Shown: positions 12,721-25,250, counted from the first letter of the stretch. The stretch: DNA of 64,000 bases from Harmothoe impar (GCA_947462335.1 OX381709.1:38148186-38212185); one strand, 5' to 3'. Notes: generated by a model not told the origin, from the letters alone. Made by a program: numbers and translations.

Positions 12721-13067
12721 TCAGAGGCGTAGGAAGCAAATCTTCATTGGGGGGGGGGGGCAAGGGGGGCCCACTCCAACCAAGTTAAAGTAGGCCTATC
12801 GGTTTTTATGCATGATGTATCATATATATGCTTATATTAGATTGTATGGAAAAGTAGTATTTGAGTCCCCTTTAAGTCTGATGTGGGGGCCTGGCCCCCT
12901 CTGCCCCCACTTTTCCCTATGCGGGAGAGTTAAGGATTGAAAATTGTGTGTATTATATTACAGGTCTTGACAGATTTTGGGGGGGCCCAAACATATTCAG
13001 CCCCCCCCCTCCTTAGTGATTGGGGCGGGCCCCCCTGCCCCCCCCCCCACTTTTCCTACGCCACTGT
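12721..13067. mobile_element. MITE with GGCGTAGGAA ends and poly-G/poly-C flanks
   Basis: CAGAGGCGTAGGAAGC at the left is inverted at the right as TTTTCCTACGCCACTG. Long G runs follow the left end and C runs precede the right end, and a further CCCCCACTTTTCCCTATGC copy lies inside near 12905. Length is about 350 bp, with no coding capacity. Confidence 0.7.
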
Positions 13068-16059
13068 TGATAAATGATTTATAAAGGTTACTATAAATGC
13101 TCAAAACATATTTGTTTAGATTACCATTTTAGATCCTAATCTATGACCTAAATGATCAGGATGTATGATAATTTACGAATTATCATATTTATGCTAATTG
13201 CATCTTGAAAACAATTCGCTTTTGAGCATTGGAAACTTTGGAATATTGAATAGGGCAGTGCTCAGGCATGTTCGAGAGCCCATTAAAATAATTGCCTCAA
13301 AAATAAGAATTGTATCTCCTTGTATTATACATCACCGGAAAGCTTTTATCAATTTTAAACGTGACTTTTTCATTGGAGGACATTTTCCCTTTTATTTGCA
13401 CACAGATGCCGAACTGAGGAGAAACAAGCAGGTGAGCGATAATGAATAAGAATGACACAAAAAAAAGGTAGCAGGTATGATAAAAGCACCTCCCATCAAT
13501 GTTCAAAAACCTACCATCAGAATAAGCAAAACTTCAACAGTGGCATCCGTCACTTTATTTTACGGAGATTCCCAGAACATCTCATTTCTGTTTCCTGAAC
13601 ATGACCAAGGTTCTTAGTCCAGTGATGGTTTGTGGAGTAAACACCAGTCTCGTCTCCCTCCAACTGACAGTTCAATTCTCCTCAAAAAATGCAAACGTTC
13701 TTTTATCAGAGTGTTTACCGAAAATTAATGTCAAGTCCAGCATCCTTTATTTAATGATTGGGCCATTGGCGGATGGAACGTGTTGCATTCACCTTCACAT
13801 TCCATTACCAATACCCTCTAATGGGTCACCTCAAAGGAGTTAATTAATGTCTTATAAATCCTTGCAATATTAAAACATAGTGTAATGGTGATTAGATACA
13901 TGCAGTTTAGAAGTCGAAATGTACATGACCACCAGATTGAAGTATATGCTGCGGAGATATCTACCAGCAATAGTCAAGCATACTTTTATATATATCAACA
14001 ACAATCAAGCCACTGTCATAATAGTGTCTTACTGTTCAGACTGGTGTAGGTTAACTATTAATACACATCTTTAACAGCTATGTAGATGGAGCCCCGTGTC
14101 ATCTACGTGTCGTTAAGCATTGTCACTCCAATCCTAACTAGTCATTTAGATCTATGTCATATTTCTTGGTAGAATGACCACTCCCACATTCTCTATTAAC
14201 TTCCGATAGTCCTCAATTGTTTCTTCCATTCTTGTTACAGGTGTTCCACGTTGTGGGGACTTCTTCCACGGCGGTAGATCCACAGCTGTGAAATCTGTAT
14301 TGGATTAGTGTGCTGATGGAGGCCCCTCCGAATTAGCATCACATGTAGGGTCATGAGGCAAAGATAAAGGACTGCTATACAAGAAATATTTACATCTGTC
14401 TCAACAGAAATACTTATAATAGGACATGCCTCATGGGGTATGGTTTACATGAAACTACATGGCTTTCCAATAAAGTGTGCATATGAACGGAATCCTGGTC
14501 CACATTTGAGCATAAGTAGGATTTGAGAAAGGCACATGAACCTTGTCTTAGCCATCCTTAAGAATCATCTGTTCTTGCTGTATCTGTACTCAGTTGCTCT
14601 GAGAGCAATTCACGATTCTTGAAATGGTAGGGCTATATTAAGAGAGCGTTCATTGCTTTTTATCAATTAAGGCGAGGGGTGGTCGATTAACATTAAAGAG
14701 GGGGCCCAACAAAATATGAGACCAAGAAAATGCTAACTCCTTGATAGGGAAAGGATGAAATAGGTTTCACCCATTCTTAACACAAATAAACGGCAGAGCA
14801 TTACAATTGCTTGTTTCGCTCCCTTCGATCACTTCCTAAAGTGATGCTGAGGGCAGCAGAAACTGGGAGACATGGACGTAACTGGGAAGGTTGCTGAATA
14901 TACAACTCTACCAGTGCTAGAGAAGGAGAGAGAGTTCCAAGTAATAGAAATAATAAATACATACAGGAAAGTTTATACTTAACAAGACAGCCAGACAGAT
15001 AATACATTTATGGGACTTGGCAGATGGCAGTTAGCTGGTGATTGTCTGGGCTGCCAGATGGGGCCCATTTGGGCTTGTCCCACAAACTCAATAGCTCATA
15101 TCTACATATGCAATCCAGTGATATAAACTGGTGACATGACTAGTTTCTTGTTGTCATGCACTTCATAGACCTTGTGATCCGAAACGTTATTTGATATCAT
15201 TGCCAGCCGTGCGATTGTCTATAGCCTAGTCGACCCCCTGGTCCTGGCATTTGTTGACATTTTGTTCTGGTATCATGTGAATTATTCTTGTAGTTATGAT
15301 GTTCTTTTACTTGGCTTGACAATGTCATATTGAATATCACTCTACAAGTATTGATTCAACGGTGAAATGAAACTAATGTCTTCTATATGTACAGACTACC
15401 AGATTTAAGTGGTTGGAAAGTATCAAAGAGATAACCCGGAATAAGCTCACTGCATTTGAGAATTATTGATATGAAGGCATGATAAATGGCAATTATACTT
15501 TTGGATTAAGCCTAGTTTTAGGAGTGGCATGGATTTGTTCGGCTTTGAAAGGAGAATCTATGTTGACAGTTATCTATATAGTTTCTACATGTGTAGGTCT
15601 CTCTTGCCCTCTTCCTGTGTCCAATTATTTTTACTTTAAATTGCATTGTGTAAAGAGGCGAGCGAGGTGAATGAAATCACGCTTGGAAATCGGATGAATG
15701 TAGTCAAAGCAAAGCAATAAAGCGGTTTCTCAACAGGTCATCCTTCTCTGAGGGTCATCATGACTTTAACAGGTGTTAATGATAAGAAATAGGTCTCATT
15801 TCCCAGTGTTCACGGATTTTAAAAACTCTGAAATTGCTGACAGTTTACCAGAAAGGTCCCTGGACAACGACAGGAGATTTTAATTATTTCCTGATGTCAT
15901 TTTAAATGAGATTTAATGGAAACCCGTAAGAAAGGACTGTAATCAACTCATGACGGATCGATATTTACCGTGAGCGAAAATCAAAATCACCCGGGGCTAG
16001 CATTAAGTGGTACTAAAGTACTGAATTGTAAAGACAGACGTACAATATAACACATCTAT
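13068..16059. other. About 3 kb without a recognised gene
   Basis: AT-rich. ORFs of 60-83 codons (for example 13198-13449 and 13601-13843) lack domains, and I could not join them by splice sites into a convincing product. Confidence 0.4.
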
Positions 16060-16250
16060 TAGAAAGGAACTATCACGAGAACTGATGTGCATTAGCCATT
16101 TTCCTTAGACAAGTCCTATTCCCATGACTTCACAGGAAGGAATCCCACCTGAGACCAGGGAGTGTCAAAGATTTGCTAGGTGGGAGACAAGAGCAGCCTG
16201 GGGGTAGGATGCTGCTTGAGTTATATAAGATGAGGAGGCCTTGTCATCAA
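16060..16250. repeat. Dispersed repeat R2, partial third copy
   Basis: CACCTGAGACCAG-GAGTGTCA with its flanks matches 19010-19110, and the preceding AGCCAT...ACAGGA segment matches 36090-36150. Similarity is lower than between the other two copies. Confidence 0.5.
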
Positions 16251-17858
16251 AGATGTGTCACACGCAGTCTATGGAAACTCCTGTACATTGACAATTTCAG
16301 CCTCGGAAATGTACATTCTACATGCATTAAACTATGTTTATCTCAACACTAAGAATAATTGCTATTCTGATTTAGAGGAGTTTGATGGGCTGAGATGCAT
16401 ACATGTGCACTGCTCTCTCACGTCATGCTCCGGCTGGAGGATAGACCTAAAGCTGCCTCGTTACCTGTCACATTAGTGATGTGGCCTGGGGCTGAGTCAC
16501 TACAAACTGCTGACGTTCTCTGAGACGTACAAACAATCGCTGCCTGTGAACGCCCTCTGCACACTATCGCTGCCTAATGATGATAATGATGGCCTGCACT
16601 ATATACCTGAATCCACTTGTTAACCACAACCACTTATCCTGCTGCTCACCAGTCCTTTCCCACAGCATCCGTCACCTACTTGCACCTGTTCCCTAGAGCT
16701 ACTCTGTCCCATTCAATCTGTAAATTGGATATGGGAGCAAAATAAGAGAGATCTCATACCAGTTCCTACAACCTAATTACATTTACTCTAATTGAATATG
16801 AAACGTTTCAAATAACATTAGATGTAATCTGTATTGTTATCTTTTACTCCCACTCCCCGCCATGATTATATCTCACAGTCACGGGGAACTTTGTACCAAT
16901 TAAAATATTTAAAGCTCAGCCCGATATGGCTTCTATATTATTGAATGAAATCCAACAGTCAATTTCCACGTTGACGACAGTCACGATGATATCAAATCAT
17001 CACTGGATTGACTATTCAGATTCTACATCTAGAGAGGTTTATTTCAGCCATGCTTTCATATTAATCAAACACCACGACTTCCAAACATGTCCATTAACAC
17101 AACTGCAAAACTCATCAAAGGCGGTATTTATATTCACATATCGGAGACGGGTCCTTTGATTTCTGGTTCCATGTGAATAAAAATCAGTTCAGCCCAAATT
17201 AGAATCAAAATGACTCAGAGTCTGATCAAATCTGACTACACGCCAAATTAACAACTTCTCATAGAACTCGTGCAGCCATTTTGACTGTGTGATTAGGTAA
17301 TATAATACTAATGCTGGCAAGAGATATTATTAATAAACCAATATAGAGTCAATAATTGTAAGCGCCTTCATTGCCCTTGTCGATTCGGACCATTCCCCAT
17401 GGTAGTATTTCTTTTCAGAAACCTGACAAATCCTGTGCCACAGAGACCATATTGAATTAACATTACATATCAATATTGGCGTACGGACAGCTTATGATGC
17501 CTTTATAGATAGTTGTAGACGCCAAGAAGGGATGTATGCGCTGCTCGGTTCTGCTTACCAACTACAGGTGTACGCTACTTTATCCCGAGCAAAAGTCTAA
17601 AGCATGTGATAAGCTGTGGGCTATGTCCTATTGTTGTAAAGGATGTAGAGGTGAGGTGTGGTGGGGGAGTGCAAGGGTTACACTAATTATGGAGCATTAG
17701 TATACTGGCACGTTATACCTGGGCCTGGGGTTTGCTTGGAGGATGACCTTAACCCTTACAATACACCATCTGCATCAACACACTGTTTGAATCATAACTC
17801 TCTGTAAAGTCATAGACGGACATAACCGATCAAAGACTGATGCTATTTTTACGGATAT
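16251..17858. other. No recognised gene
   Basis: AT-rich. ORFs at 16255-16476 and 16926-17159 (73 and 77 codons) carry no recognisable domain. Confidence 0.4.
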
Positions 17859-18713
17859 ATAAATGTTAGTACAAGATTACATGAGGCACCTGTATTATAT
17901 AACTTTATACCACATTGTGAATCATACAAGAAAAGTGCTGAATACAGTATATCAGTTTTATGGAACGAACTTGACTCTAGTTTAAGAAATATTCAAGAAT
18001 TACAATCATTTAAAAGTAGGGTTAAATGTGAACTAAAATCATTACTTCCTGAAAAGGTTGATAGATAATTATGGTAGTGTGTGAGTGTATTAGTCGTGAC
18101 ATTAAATAACTAAAGTAATAATTTATTATTGTACACTGTTGTAATAGGTGAATGTTAATTTTTCCCCACTGTAAATAATCACTGAATAACCATTTTTAGA
18201 GTCACTGTATTGTCCTGTCATGTATCGTACCCTGGAGCAAACTATTGGAGTTAAATTGATGTGGAATTTTGAAATAGTGATAGAATTATATTAGTGAACA
18301 CTAATTTATGCGATATGAGCTTGTATATCAAATTATTACTACCTTGATTGTAATTAGATTCAATATTTAACCTAAAGTCTAATAGTTTATGTAAATTTTT
18401 CATACATTAATCTGTTAATATAAACCATAAATTTAGATCAAATTGTTAGATAAATTTGTTATATAAATCTACATTGTAATATAAACAAAATGGAAATATA
18501 AAGGTGGCTTAAGCAAACTGGCATACCTGCCAAAGAGCAGCCTATTCACATAAGTTCATATAGGGAACAGAATACTCAGTCAAGGGAAAATGATACATGT
18601 ATTGAGGGTGAATTGTAATGTATGCTGATAAGCAAAATATTGAAATATTGTACTATAAACCGTTGAACTTATGATTGAATAAATTTTACCAAACTTGAAC
18701 TTGAACTTGAAAG
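17859..18713 (+). mobile_element. 5'-truncated LINE: ORF2 C-terminus plus 3' UTR
   Basis: The frame 17859-18068 encodes about 69 residues that fit the C-terminal end of CR1/L2-type LINE ORF2 proteins: a Y-S-I-S-V-L-WNEL core followed by an I-QELQSFKSRVK-type helix, ending at a natural TAA. An AT-rich 3' UTR follows and ends in a short (ACTTGA)n tail at 18692-18713, as in many CR1/L2 LINEs. The 5' truncation is typical of incomplete reverse transcription. Nothing of the RT core remains. Confidence 0.7.
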
Positions 18714-18839
18714 CATATGACTCTATCAACATGTCTTATCTAATACAATGATTATTCAATTAGGCCTATAGTTTGCTAATAAGCACTGAGGCAGCTTTGA
18801 TAGCACTGCCAGCTAGTTCTGAATATAGTATACAGACAA

Positions 18840-19075
18840 CCTTGAGGTGGCATTAGGGCTATCATCTTACCATCTCCAAAAGACCCCACTAGATAGTGTT
18901 AATGAAGGAAGCCTCTGACACCCCCTCTGGTGTCTCTCTTATCGCCACCACCCGAACACCCTTAAACACGCCTCCCCGGGTAATTGGACAGATGATACTT
19001 CAAGGACCTCGCAGGGATGATTCACACCTGAGACCAGAGAGTGTCACATCTTGATTTGCTTACGGGGAAAGGTAA
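18840..19075. repeat. Dispersed repeat R2, copy 1
   Basis: Aligns with 35965-36185 over about 220 bp in the same orientation. Shared blocks are GGTGGCAT-GGGCTATCATC, ATAGTGTTAATG, GCCTCT-ACAC, TCTCTTATCG and AATTGGACA. It is not coding. Confidence 0.7.
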
Positions 19076-21123
19076 GAGCTCCTCTCTACCTCAGCGATAT
19101 AATATGAGATTACTAGTCTTTATAAATTTTAAATCCTTGTTATATTAGACAATAATAAACATTCTAATCTATTATTGGACCAGACATCAGTCCTTTTATT
19201 CACCTATTTTCCCATTATGATTTACATGATGTAGCTATTACTACAACTGATTACTTCTGTGCACGAAAAGGGTAGGGTTTAGTTAGCATCCATGAGAGAT
19301 TTATTATACGACCCCAATGAACCAGCATTGAAGTAGAGGGACAATTGATTCATGATTGCAACGCTTTCGCATAGTCTGATCTCTTTTGTCCAGTTGTAAT
19401 CATCTTTCTTATCTTGTTCATGGCCTGTTTGAACCCAAACAATCTGTGCTTCTCACCCTGATGGACACGAGCATTTAGGAGATGTGTTGTAATCAAGCTC
19501 AACGTACCCTCGCCGACCCTGGCCAAGACATTTTCCACTGGTGCATCATAGATGGATTGAAACAACAACTGTCACAGTTTGAACGTCATTGTACATGTAT
19601 GGATTACTGAAGAAGAGACATGTAGCTAGTTCACCTGGGGAAATTTCATTCTTAGAATTCGTGGTTTTAAATAATGTACTTTAAATAGGGAATATCCATT
19701 TCTTGCACTTGGATTCAGTTTGACAACTAGTCTTTGTGATGCAGCTTGTTCAGTTCCTACTGCTCATAAAAAAGGGTGTGCTTCAGGTTTGCCCTCCCTA
19801 AGTCTCAAAGTCGCCCTACCTAGATTTTTTTTCACCATATCTGGACTTTTTAAAAAGAAAACATTTTGAACTGGAAACATGGGACATGTGCCATGTTTTG
19901 TGGATGGGAAAATGTAGAGACCAGTCTATATTGACAAAATATGGGTATCCCTTGCAAATAGGCAAGATTCAGGATGCAAGCCATGAGGCCAAGGTCCACA
20001 GCACAGGGTCAAGGCAACCAGGGAAATGGGATGTCCCCTTGCTATTTGACAAGCCCTAAAAACGGTCAAACTTAAAAGATCAAGCAGAAAAAACGGCAAA
20101 ATTAGCCAGAAATCACCCTTGCCCCCCCCCCCCCTACCTTGAAACTGTTTGCCACACCCTTGCAGCAGTAGAATCACTGATATACTATTGCTTATTTTGA
20201 TATGTCACCATGGCCTTAGGGCTTGAATGCATAAAACCATATGGGTAATAACTAGCGTTATTTGTGACAATAGACTATGCAACACATGGTGCAAAAATCT
20301 CTTATCTATAAGAAACTTCTCTGGATTGCTGGATTTTCTACATGACACCTATACTGTATCAATGTAAGCAGTTGATCATTCCTCAACCATATGGGAGTGG
20401 TGCATTTTTGCAACAGTAGGGTTAAATTTGTTTGTCCCTGATTACTTTTCTGCCCCCATCTAGCAATTGAAAATTGGCCGACCCTGTTCATTCTGAAAAC
20501 TTAAAGTGACCGAAGTTTAAAATCAGCTTTTTAGAAAGCAGACATTAAATCTAATTTTCTTAAAAGCCCAATTTCTTTATTTTTGTAATGTTGGTACCAA
20601 TATTTCCCAACAACCACAAGGGAAAAGTACTGTCTTGGTAAAAACAAAACGGGGGCTTTGAATTTGATCTTTCATAATTTCTAACATAACCCACTGGAAC
20701 CAAACCTCTAGGGTGGATTTAACAACATTGTCAATGTCTAGGTGCGGGTAATTTCTTTTTTTTAAAGTATACTTCAGCATTTTCAGGCCCCAGGTATGGG
20801 CCACTGTGCTCTCCCAAAGTTGGGTGCAGATCATGATATATGCGAGATACCCAATCCACAAGGAATTTTTTCCACAGATGTTTTGGGAAATCTGAGTGGA
20901 CAAAAGTGGAAAAAAATTAATTCCTTGCTTTGCAATTGGCCAAATTTCTCTGGCCAAGATGGGTAATCCAAGCTATCAGATTCAAATGGCCAAACGCCCT
21001 GCAGATATGGGTATTGAGCAAAATTAATATTTAGCTAATAGCCACTCCACTGACAAGGGAAAGGATGAGAGGGGTGGGGATGGGTGCTCCAGTACCTTTC
21101 TTCGTGATTGATGCAGATAAATC
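19076..21123. other. About 2 kb without a recognised gene
   Basis: Contains a 126-codon minus-strand ORF at 20577-20957 and a 72-codon minus-strand ORF at 19350-19568. I recognise no family for either. A stretch at 19790-20960 has the texture of an old repeat. A poly-C run lies near 20125. Confidence 0.4.
20577..20957 (-). other. Unrecognised 126-codon ORF, doubtful as a gene
   Basis: The frame is open for 126 codons, with no signal peptide, membrane span or familiar motif that I can see. Residue composition is mixed, with many W, I and K. There is no splice-site context that would make it an obvious exon. It is listed only because it is longer than expected by chance in AT-rich DNA. It may be a fragment of an unknown transposon or pure chance. 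Confidence 0.15.
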
Positions 21124-21304
21124 TACCGTAAAACCTTACGTATAAGCCTGACTCAACATTGGGAATATCATAAATTATAAGCCTCACAGGGATCTGAATA
21201 TGGTGATTTTAATAGTGTAAGATACCTCTAAAAACTCACATATGAGTCACACCCCGATCTGGTGACCTGACGCAGCCGCAGCCTATACACAAGGTTTTAT
21301 GGTA
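21124..21304. mobile_element. MITE family F, copy 1 (TACCGTAAAACC ends)
   Basis: TACCGTAAAACCTTACGTAT at the left is inverted at the right as ATACACAAGGTTTTATGGTA. AAGCC/GGCTT and ACTCACATATGAGTCACACC motifs lie inside. Length 181 bp. The second copy is at 50630-50855. Confidence 0.8.
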
Positions 21305-22261
21305 CCATTAAAAGTTTCACCAAAGGGGTATTTAGATATAAAAACAAACCATGAAAGACTTCTGTAAAAGCTCAATTACAATCTAACTTTTAACTAATAG
21401 TGATGTAATCACATTAGTTTCTCTATCATTAATGATTGATAAGACAGTGTTTTCTCCGTGTATCAGCAATTACCAATGGGGGGGGGGGGTTTGTAGGGTC
21501 ACTATTAGAATATTCCTTGTGAAAAACTATATAAAATGACCATTCTACATTCTATTCCTACTCATATTCAGCACTCGTAACTCAGATAGAATATTCCAGA
21601 ATTATAATTCCTTGTGAAACAGCTTCCAGGTAATGGATCCCATGGACATTTGACCTGGGAAACACAAAAACACATACCCTTATATATCCATATAGAACTA
21701 TAGGCTGATTCCGTGTCAATTCAACCAGCTGCAGAGGCTCCCGGAAGACCAACTCCAATTTCCATGTTAATTTTCTCTCATTGCCCTATGCCCATATTGT
21801 CTCCCCAAAATTTCTAATCTAAACTCCACATAGTTTTTGAATACTGGCTCGCTCAGTTGGGGCGGGGTGTCTGCTCTGGTAAGAAAGACCTCAATTCTAG
21901 CCATTTTCAAATGACTACCATGGAAAAGCTCTCAGGGTTACAGGTCCATATGTCTTTACATAGGTGCTACTTATACTAGAGATCAGAAAAAAAATATCAA
22001 ATCATACCTCTTGTGTTATGTCTTGATGCACAGAGGCTCGGAAATAGGATATAAATGGATGGAAATGAACAAAACTTTAAACAATCAAAAATTTGTCAAA
22101 ATTAGAATTGTATCCCTAGCAGCTTAATCTTGAGGCTAGTAACTAAGATAGATGTGGGGCTTGTCGAGGTATGGTACTTGTTCCTTGGAATAGTTCACAG
22201 GTGGCACCACTGTTGGCTAAAGTTCTCTAAATTCTCTAAAATGACCTAGTTTTAGTGGCCA
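21305..22261. other. No recognised gene
   Basis: AT-rich with a poly-G run near 21480. No feature was recognised. Confidence 0.4.
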
Positions 22262-22274
22262 TTACCCAGCAAAC

Positions 22275-22560
22275 TGGGGTCATGCATTGTCTGCATGGGT
22301 CATCCATGCGTTGGGTCATAACGCAGTGGGTTGGCCTGGGTCATCTCCTGTCATCCTGACCCAGCATGACACATTCTGACCCATTTGACAATAGGGGTCA
22401 GAATGCATTGGGTCAGTATGAGTCACCCCCAGTCAGCCCTAACCCAGTATAGCGCATTCTGACCCATCTCATTACAGTGGTCATGATGCACTGGGTCAGT
22501 CTGGGTCAGTCCCCATCAGTTTTGATGCAGCATAGTACATTCTGATCCATGACACAATCC
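22275..22560. repeat. Left subterminal GGGTCA array of element I
   Basis: Repeated TGGGTCA, TTCTGACCC and GGGTCAG-type words at roughly 20-40-bp spacing. The counterpart in the right arm is 24260-24420. Confidence 0.75.
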
Positions 22561-22589
22561 AGTGGTTGCATATATTTTTATATATGATC

Positions 22590-23095
22590 AGCTACGCTAT
22601 TGACAGTTCAAACTGTCAATAGTGGAAAATATTTCTGTTATGGACAGTTCACACTGTCAGCAGTGGAAATTATTCGTTATTGACAGTTCCTCTTGTGAAC
22701 TGTCAATAGTGGAATATTTCTGCCTGGCATTGGAGTCAAAAAGTGTTATTCATCATAAAGTGTTTTATTCGCAAAAAAGTGTTTTTTCACCAAAAATATT
22801 ATTTTTGTTGCCAAAAGTGATTTTGCCCTCGGAGTCGGTTTTTCCCTCCAAATCGGGTTTACCCTCCAAATCAGTTTTACCCTCCAAATCGATTTTCCAT
22901 CAAAATCTACCTTTCCATCAAAATCGTTCTCAGGTTTATGGCAGTGATGACATTGACAGGAACTGTCAATAAGACAGGAAATTCTCACTATTGACAGTTC
23001 ACTGAAGAGCTGTCAATAACGGTATAATTTATCACTATTGAACTGTCAATAAAAGAGAAATATCCGACTATTGACAGTTTGAACTGTCAATAAGG
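22590..23095. repeat. TATTGACAGTT palindrome blocks
   Basis: At least ten copies of TTGACAGTT or AACTGTCAA occur at 22590-22720 and again at 22950-23095, often as tight hairpins such as TGACAGTTCAAACTGTCA. The intervening 22740-22940 holds GTGTTTTATTCGC-like and CCCTCCAAATCG-like short repeats. Confidence 0.75.
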
Positions 23096-23344
23096 GAATT
23101 ATATCTTATATCTAATTATGTATGATCATGATAGTTATTTTATCTAATTATAATCTAGTATTATTTAATTGGGCTCTCCCCTTATCAAAATGTATACTAA
23201 TTTCTCCCCCCCCCCCCCACCCCACCCATCCCCTCCCACCCCCCACACACAGGCTTGTACTTCCCGCCATCCAGGTCACGTGGTGACGCCATCCAAGCGT
23301 GGGTGACGCCATCTTTGCCTTCCCCCACAAAGGAGGGCCATGGA

Positions 23345-24110
23345 GGAGTGCTGGAGGATGCTACCAGGGAGGAGGACGCCCAGAGGCCGGGGAGAGGACT
23401 GAGGAAGGCTGGACAATGTTAAAACGGAAGGAGAACGCCCAGAGGCCGGGGAGGTGACTGGGGAAGTGCTGGACAATGCTACAATGGGAGGAGGATGCCC
23501 AGGGGCAGAGGAGAAGACTGGGAAAGGGCTGGACAATTCTACAACGGAAGGAGGACGCCCAGGGGCAGAGGAGAAGACTGGGGAAGTGCTGGACAATTCT
23601 ACAACGGAAGGAGAACGTCCAGAGGCCGGGGAGAGGACTGGGGAAGTGCTGGACAATGCTACAATGGGAGGAGGATGCCCAGGGGCAGGGGAGAAGACTG
23701 GGGAAGGGCTGCACAATTCTACAACGGAAGGAGAACGTCCAGAGGCCGGTGAGGACTGGGGAAGTGCTGGACAATGCTACAATGGGAGGAGGATGCCCAG
23801 GGGTAGGGGAGAAGACTAGGGAAGTGCTGGACAATTCTACAACGGGAGGAGAACGTCCAGAGGCCGGGGAGGACTGGGGAAGTGCTGGACAATGCTACAA
23901 TGGGAGGAGGATGCCCAGGGGCAGGGGAGAAGACTGGGGAAGTGCTGGACAATTGTACAACGGAAGGAGAATGTCCAGAGGCCGGGGAGAGGAGAGAGGA
24001 AGTGCTGGACAATGCTACAAGTGAAGGAGAACGCCAAGAGGCCAGGGGGACGACTAGAGAGGTGGTGGACAGTGCTACAATGGAAGGAGGACGCCTAGAG
24101 ATCTGCGAAG
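23345..24110. repeat. 60-bp minisatellite with alternating unit types, 13 copies
   Basis: Units start with GCTGGACAA at 23408, 23468, 23528, 23588, 23648, 23708, 23766, 23826, 23884, 23944 and 24004, with diverged ones at 23350 and 24064. Most spacings are 60 bp and three are 58. Two unit types alternate (GCTACAATGGGAGGAGGATG versus TCTACAACGGAAGGAGAACG), giving a 118-120-bp higher-order unit. Long ORFs on both strands arise because 60 is divisible by 3. The 58-bp units break every frame, so I do not regard it as coding. Confidence 0.85.
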
Positions 24111-24259
24111 ATTTCAAATTATGTTTTAAATAAAAGAAAATGATGAGACCAGAATATTGCTCCACACCCCCCCCCCACCCAATCCACCACATTGCCAATG
24201 ACCCCCCTCCCCTGTCCTATATAAAGTCAAATAGAGAAAATGATAATTGAAAATACAGT

Positions 24260-24420
24260 CATTTGGGTCAATCCTGGTCAGGCTTTGTCATGACCCAATG
24301 AGTCAACCCTGGTCAGTTTGGGTCATGACCCAATGTGTCCACTCTGGTTAGGCTGGGTCATGACCTGATGTGTCCACTCTGGTCAGGCTGGGTCATGACC
24401 CACCATGACCAGATTTCATT
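24260..24420. repeat. Right subterminal GGGTCA array of element I
   Basis: Tandem TGGGTCATGACCCAATG-TGTCC-CTCTGGTCAGGC units of about 40 bp, repeated four times with small changes. Each unit contains a self-complementary GGGTCATGACCC. Confidence 0.8.
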
Positions 24421-24484
24421 TCAACTAGCGCATTGGGACAGGGGGTGTCCCAGCCCTCACGCAACATGACCACAGTTTGCTGGG

Positions 24485-24692
24485 TAACCCATTGAGGGCG
24501 AATGTCGATTATAATCAACATCCATCCCTGGCCGGATGTCGATTATTTACTACACCATGTGGGGCCTGATGTTGATCATAATTGACTTAACTCTATGGGA
24601 TTTTGAAAACCCCCGGCCCCTGGGAAAAAAATTGAAAAAAAGTCCGGCCCCCTGGCTAGAATAAATTTTTCTTGTCCGGCCTCAATGGGTTA
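24485..24692. mobile_element. MITE family G, copy 1 (TAACCCATTGAGG ends)
   Basis: TAACCCATTGAGGGCGAATG at the left is inverted at the right as GCCTCAATGGGTTA. The inside carries GTCGATTAT/ATAATCGAC-type repeats and a CCGGCCCC segment. It abuts the right end of element I with a shared TAA. Other copies lie at 52439-52587 and 61508-61684. Confidence 0.8.
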
Positions 24693-24779
24693 AGGGCATG
24701 TGGTACCTTTTTTTTTTACTTGTAATGATTTTGCCCTGAAAGCTCTCTTCATTACCTTTCCATCGACCAACATGGACCA

Positions 24780-25250
24780 TATGATTGTGACATCCTATCA
24801 GATATCATCTCAGTTGAATTGTGCTGTGTTTAGAAAATCATCTTATGAACCATATAAACATGGATGCCTTTAAATCGAAATGGCATGTACTATGGACGCA
24901 TTCTGTCAATGATAAACAAGATTTTAAGGCTCATGTCATGATGCTCAGAGGTGTCCCACTGAACGTTGTGGACGAATATAAGTACCTGAGAGTAATCATT
25001 GATGGTTAATAGAGTCACTGTAAAAAGGAACTAATTCGGGTAATGTTAGACATGTCCATTTATGCCACTGGCCTCTTCAAGAGTTTCCAAACCATACAGA
25101 ACTACTGTTTACGCTACAATTTACAACTGACATATTTGATCCTATGGCTACAATGTCCTGCATTTTTATTGTAATTGTATTACATGTGATGATATCGGAT
25201 CTATGTCTAATCGGTGAGGAGATGAGAGACGGATTGTGCAATTTTCTCCT
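24780..25250 (+). pseudogene. LINE ORF2 remnant, RT palm-to-thumb region
   Basis: In the frame around 24860-25006, SVNDKQDF precedes VVDEYKYLRVIIDG, which fits the Y-K-YLGVIID motif after the RT catalytic core of CR1/L2-type LINEs. Stops follow at once, and about 25040-25170 still reads like the thumb segment (ATGLFKSF). The YADD core and both ends are missing. It is a dead fragment. Confidence 0.6.

Larger units (their letters stand above)
22262..24487. mobile_element. 2.2-kb foldback element I with nested repeat shells
   Basis: The ends TTACCCAGCAAACTG-GGTCATG (22262) and the reverse complement at 24464-24487 form terminal inverted repeats of about 25 bp. Inside each end lies an array of GGGTCA/TGACCC motifs (22275-22560 and 24260-24420), then two blocks of TATTGACAGTT/AACTGTCAATA palindromes (22590-22720 and 22950-23095). 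Between those palindrome blocks, 22740-22940 is a short degenerate tandem repeat (CCCTCCAAATCG-type), and 23345-24110 is a 60-bp minisatellite. No transposase ORF is visible. Confidence 0.75.

Noticed and set aside
22590..23095. Regularly spaced palindromes resembling a CRISPR array
   Set aside because: The host is an animal, spacers are not unique or of constant length, and the motif occurs in both orientations inside a foldback element.
23276..24198. ORFs of up to 182 codons on both strands across the minisatellite
   Set aside because: Open in several frames at once because the unit is 60 bp. The 58-bp units shift the frame, and there is no start context or splice site.
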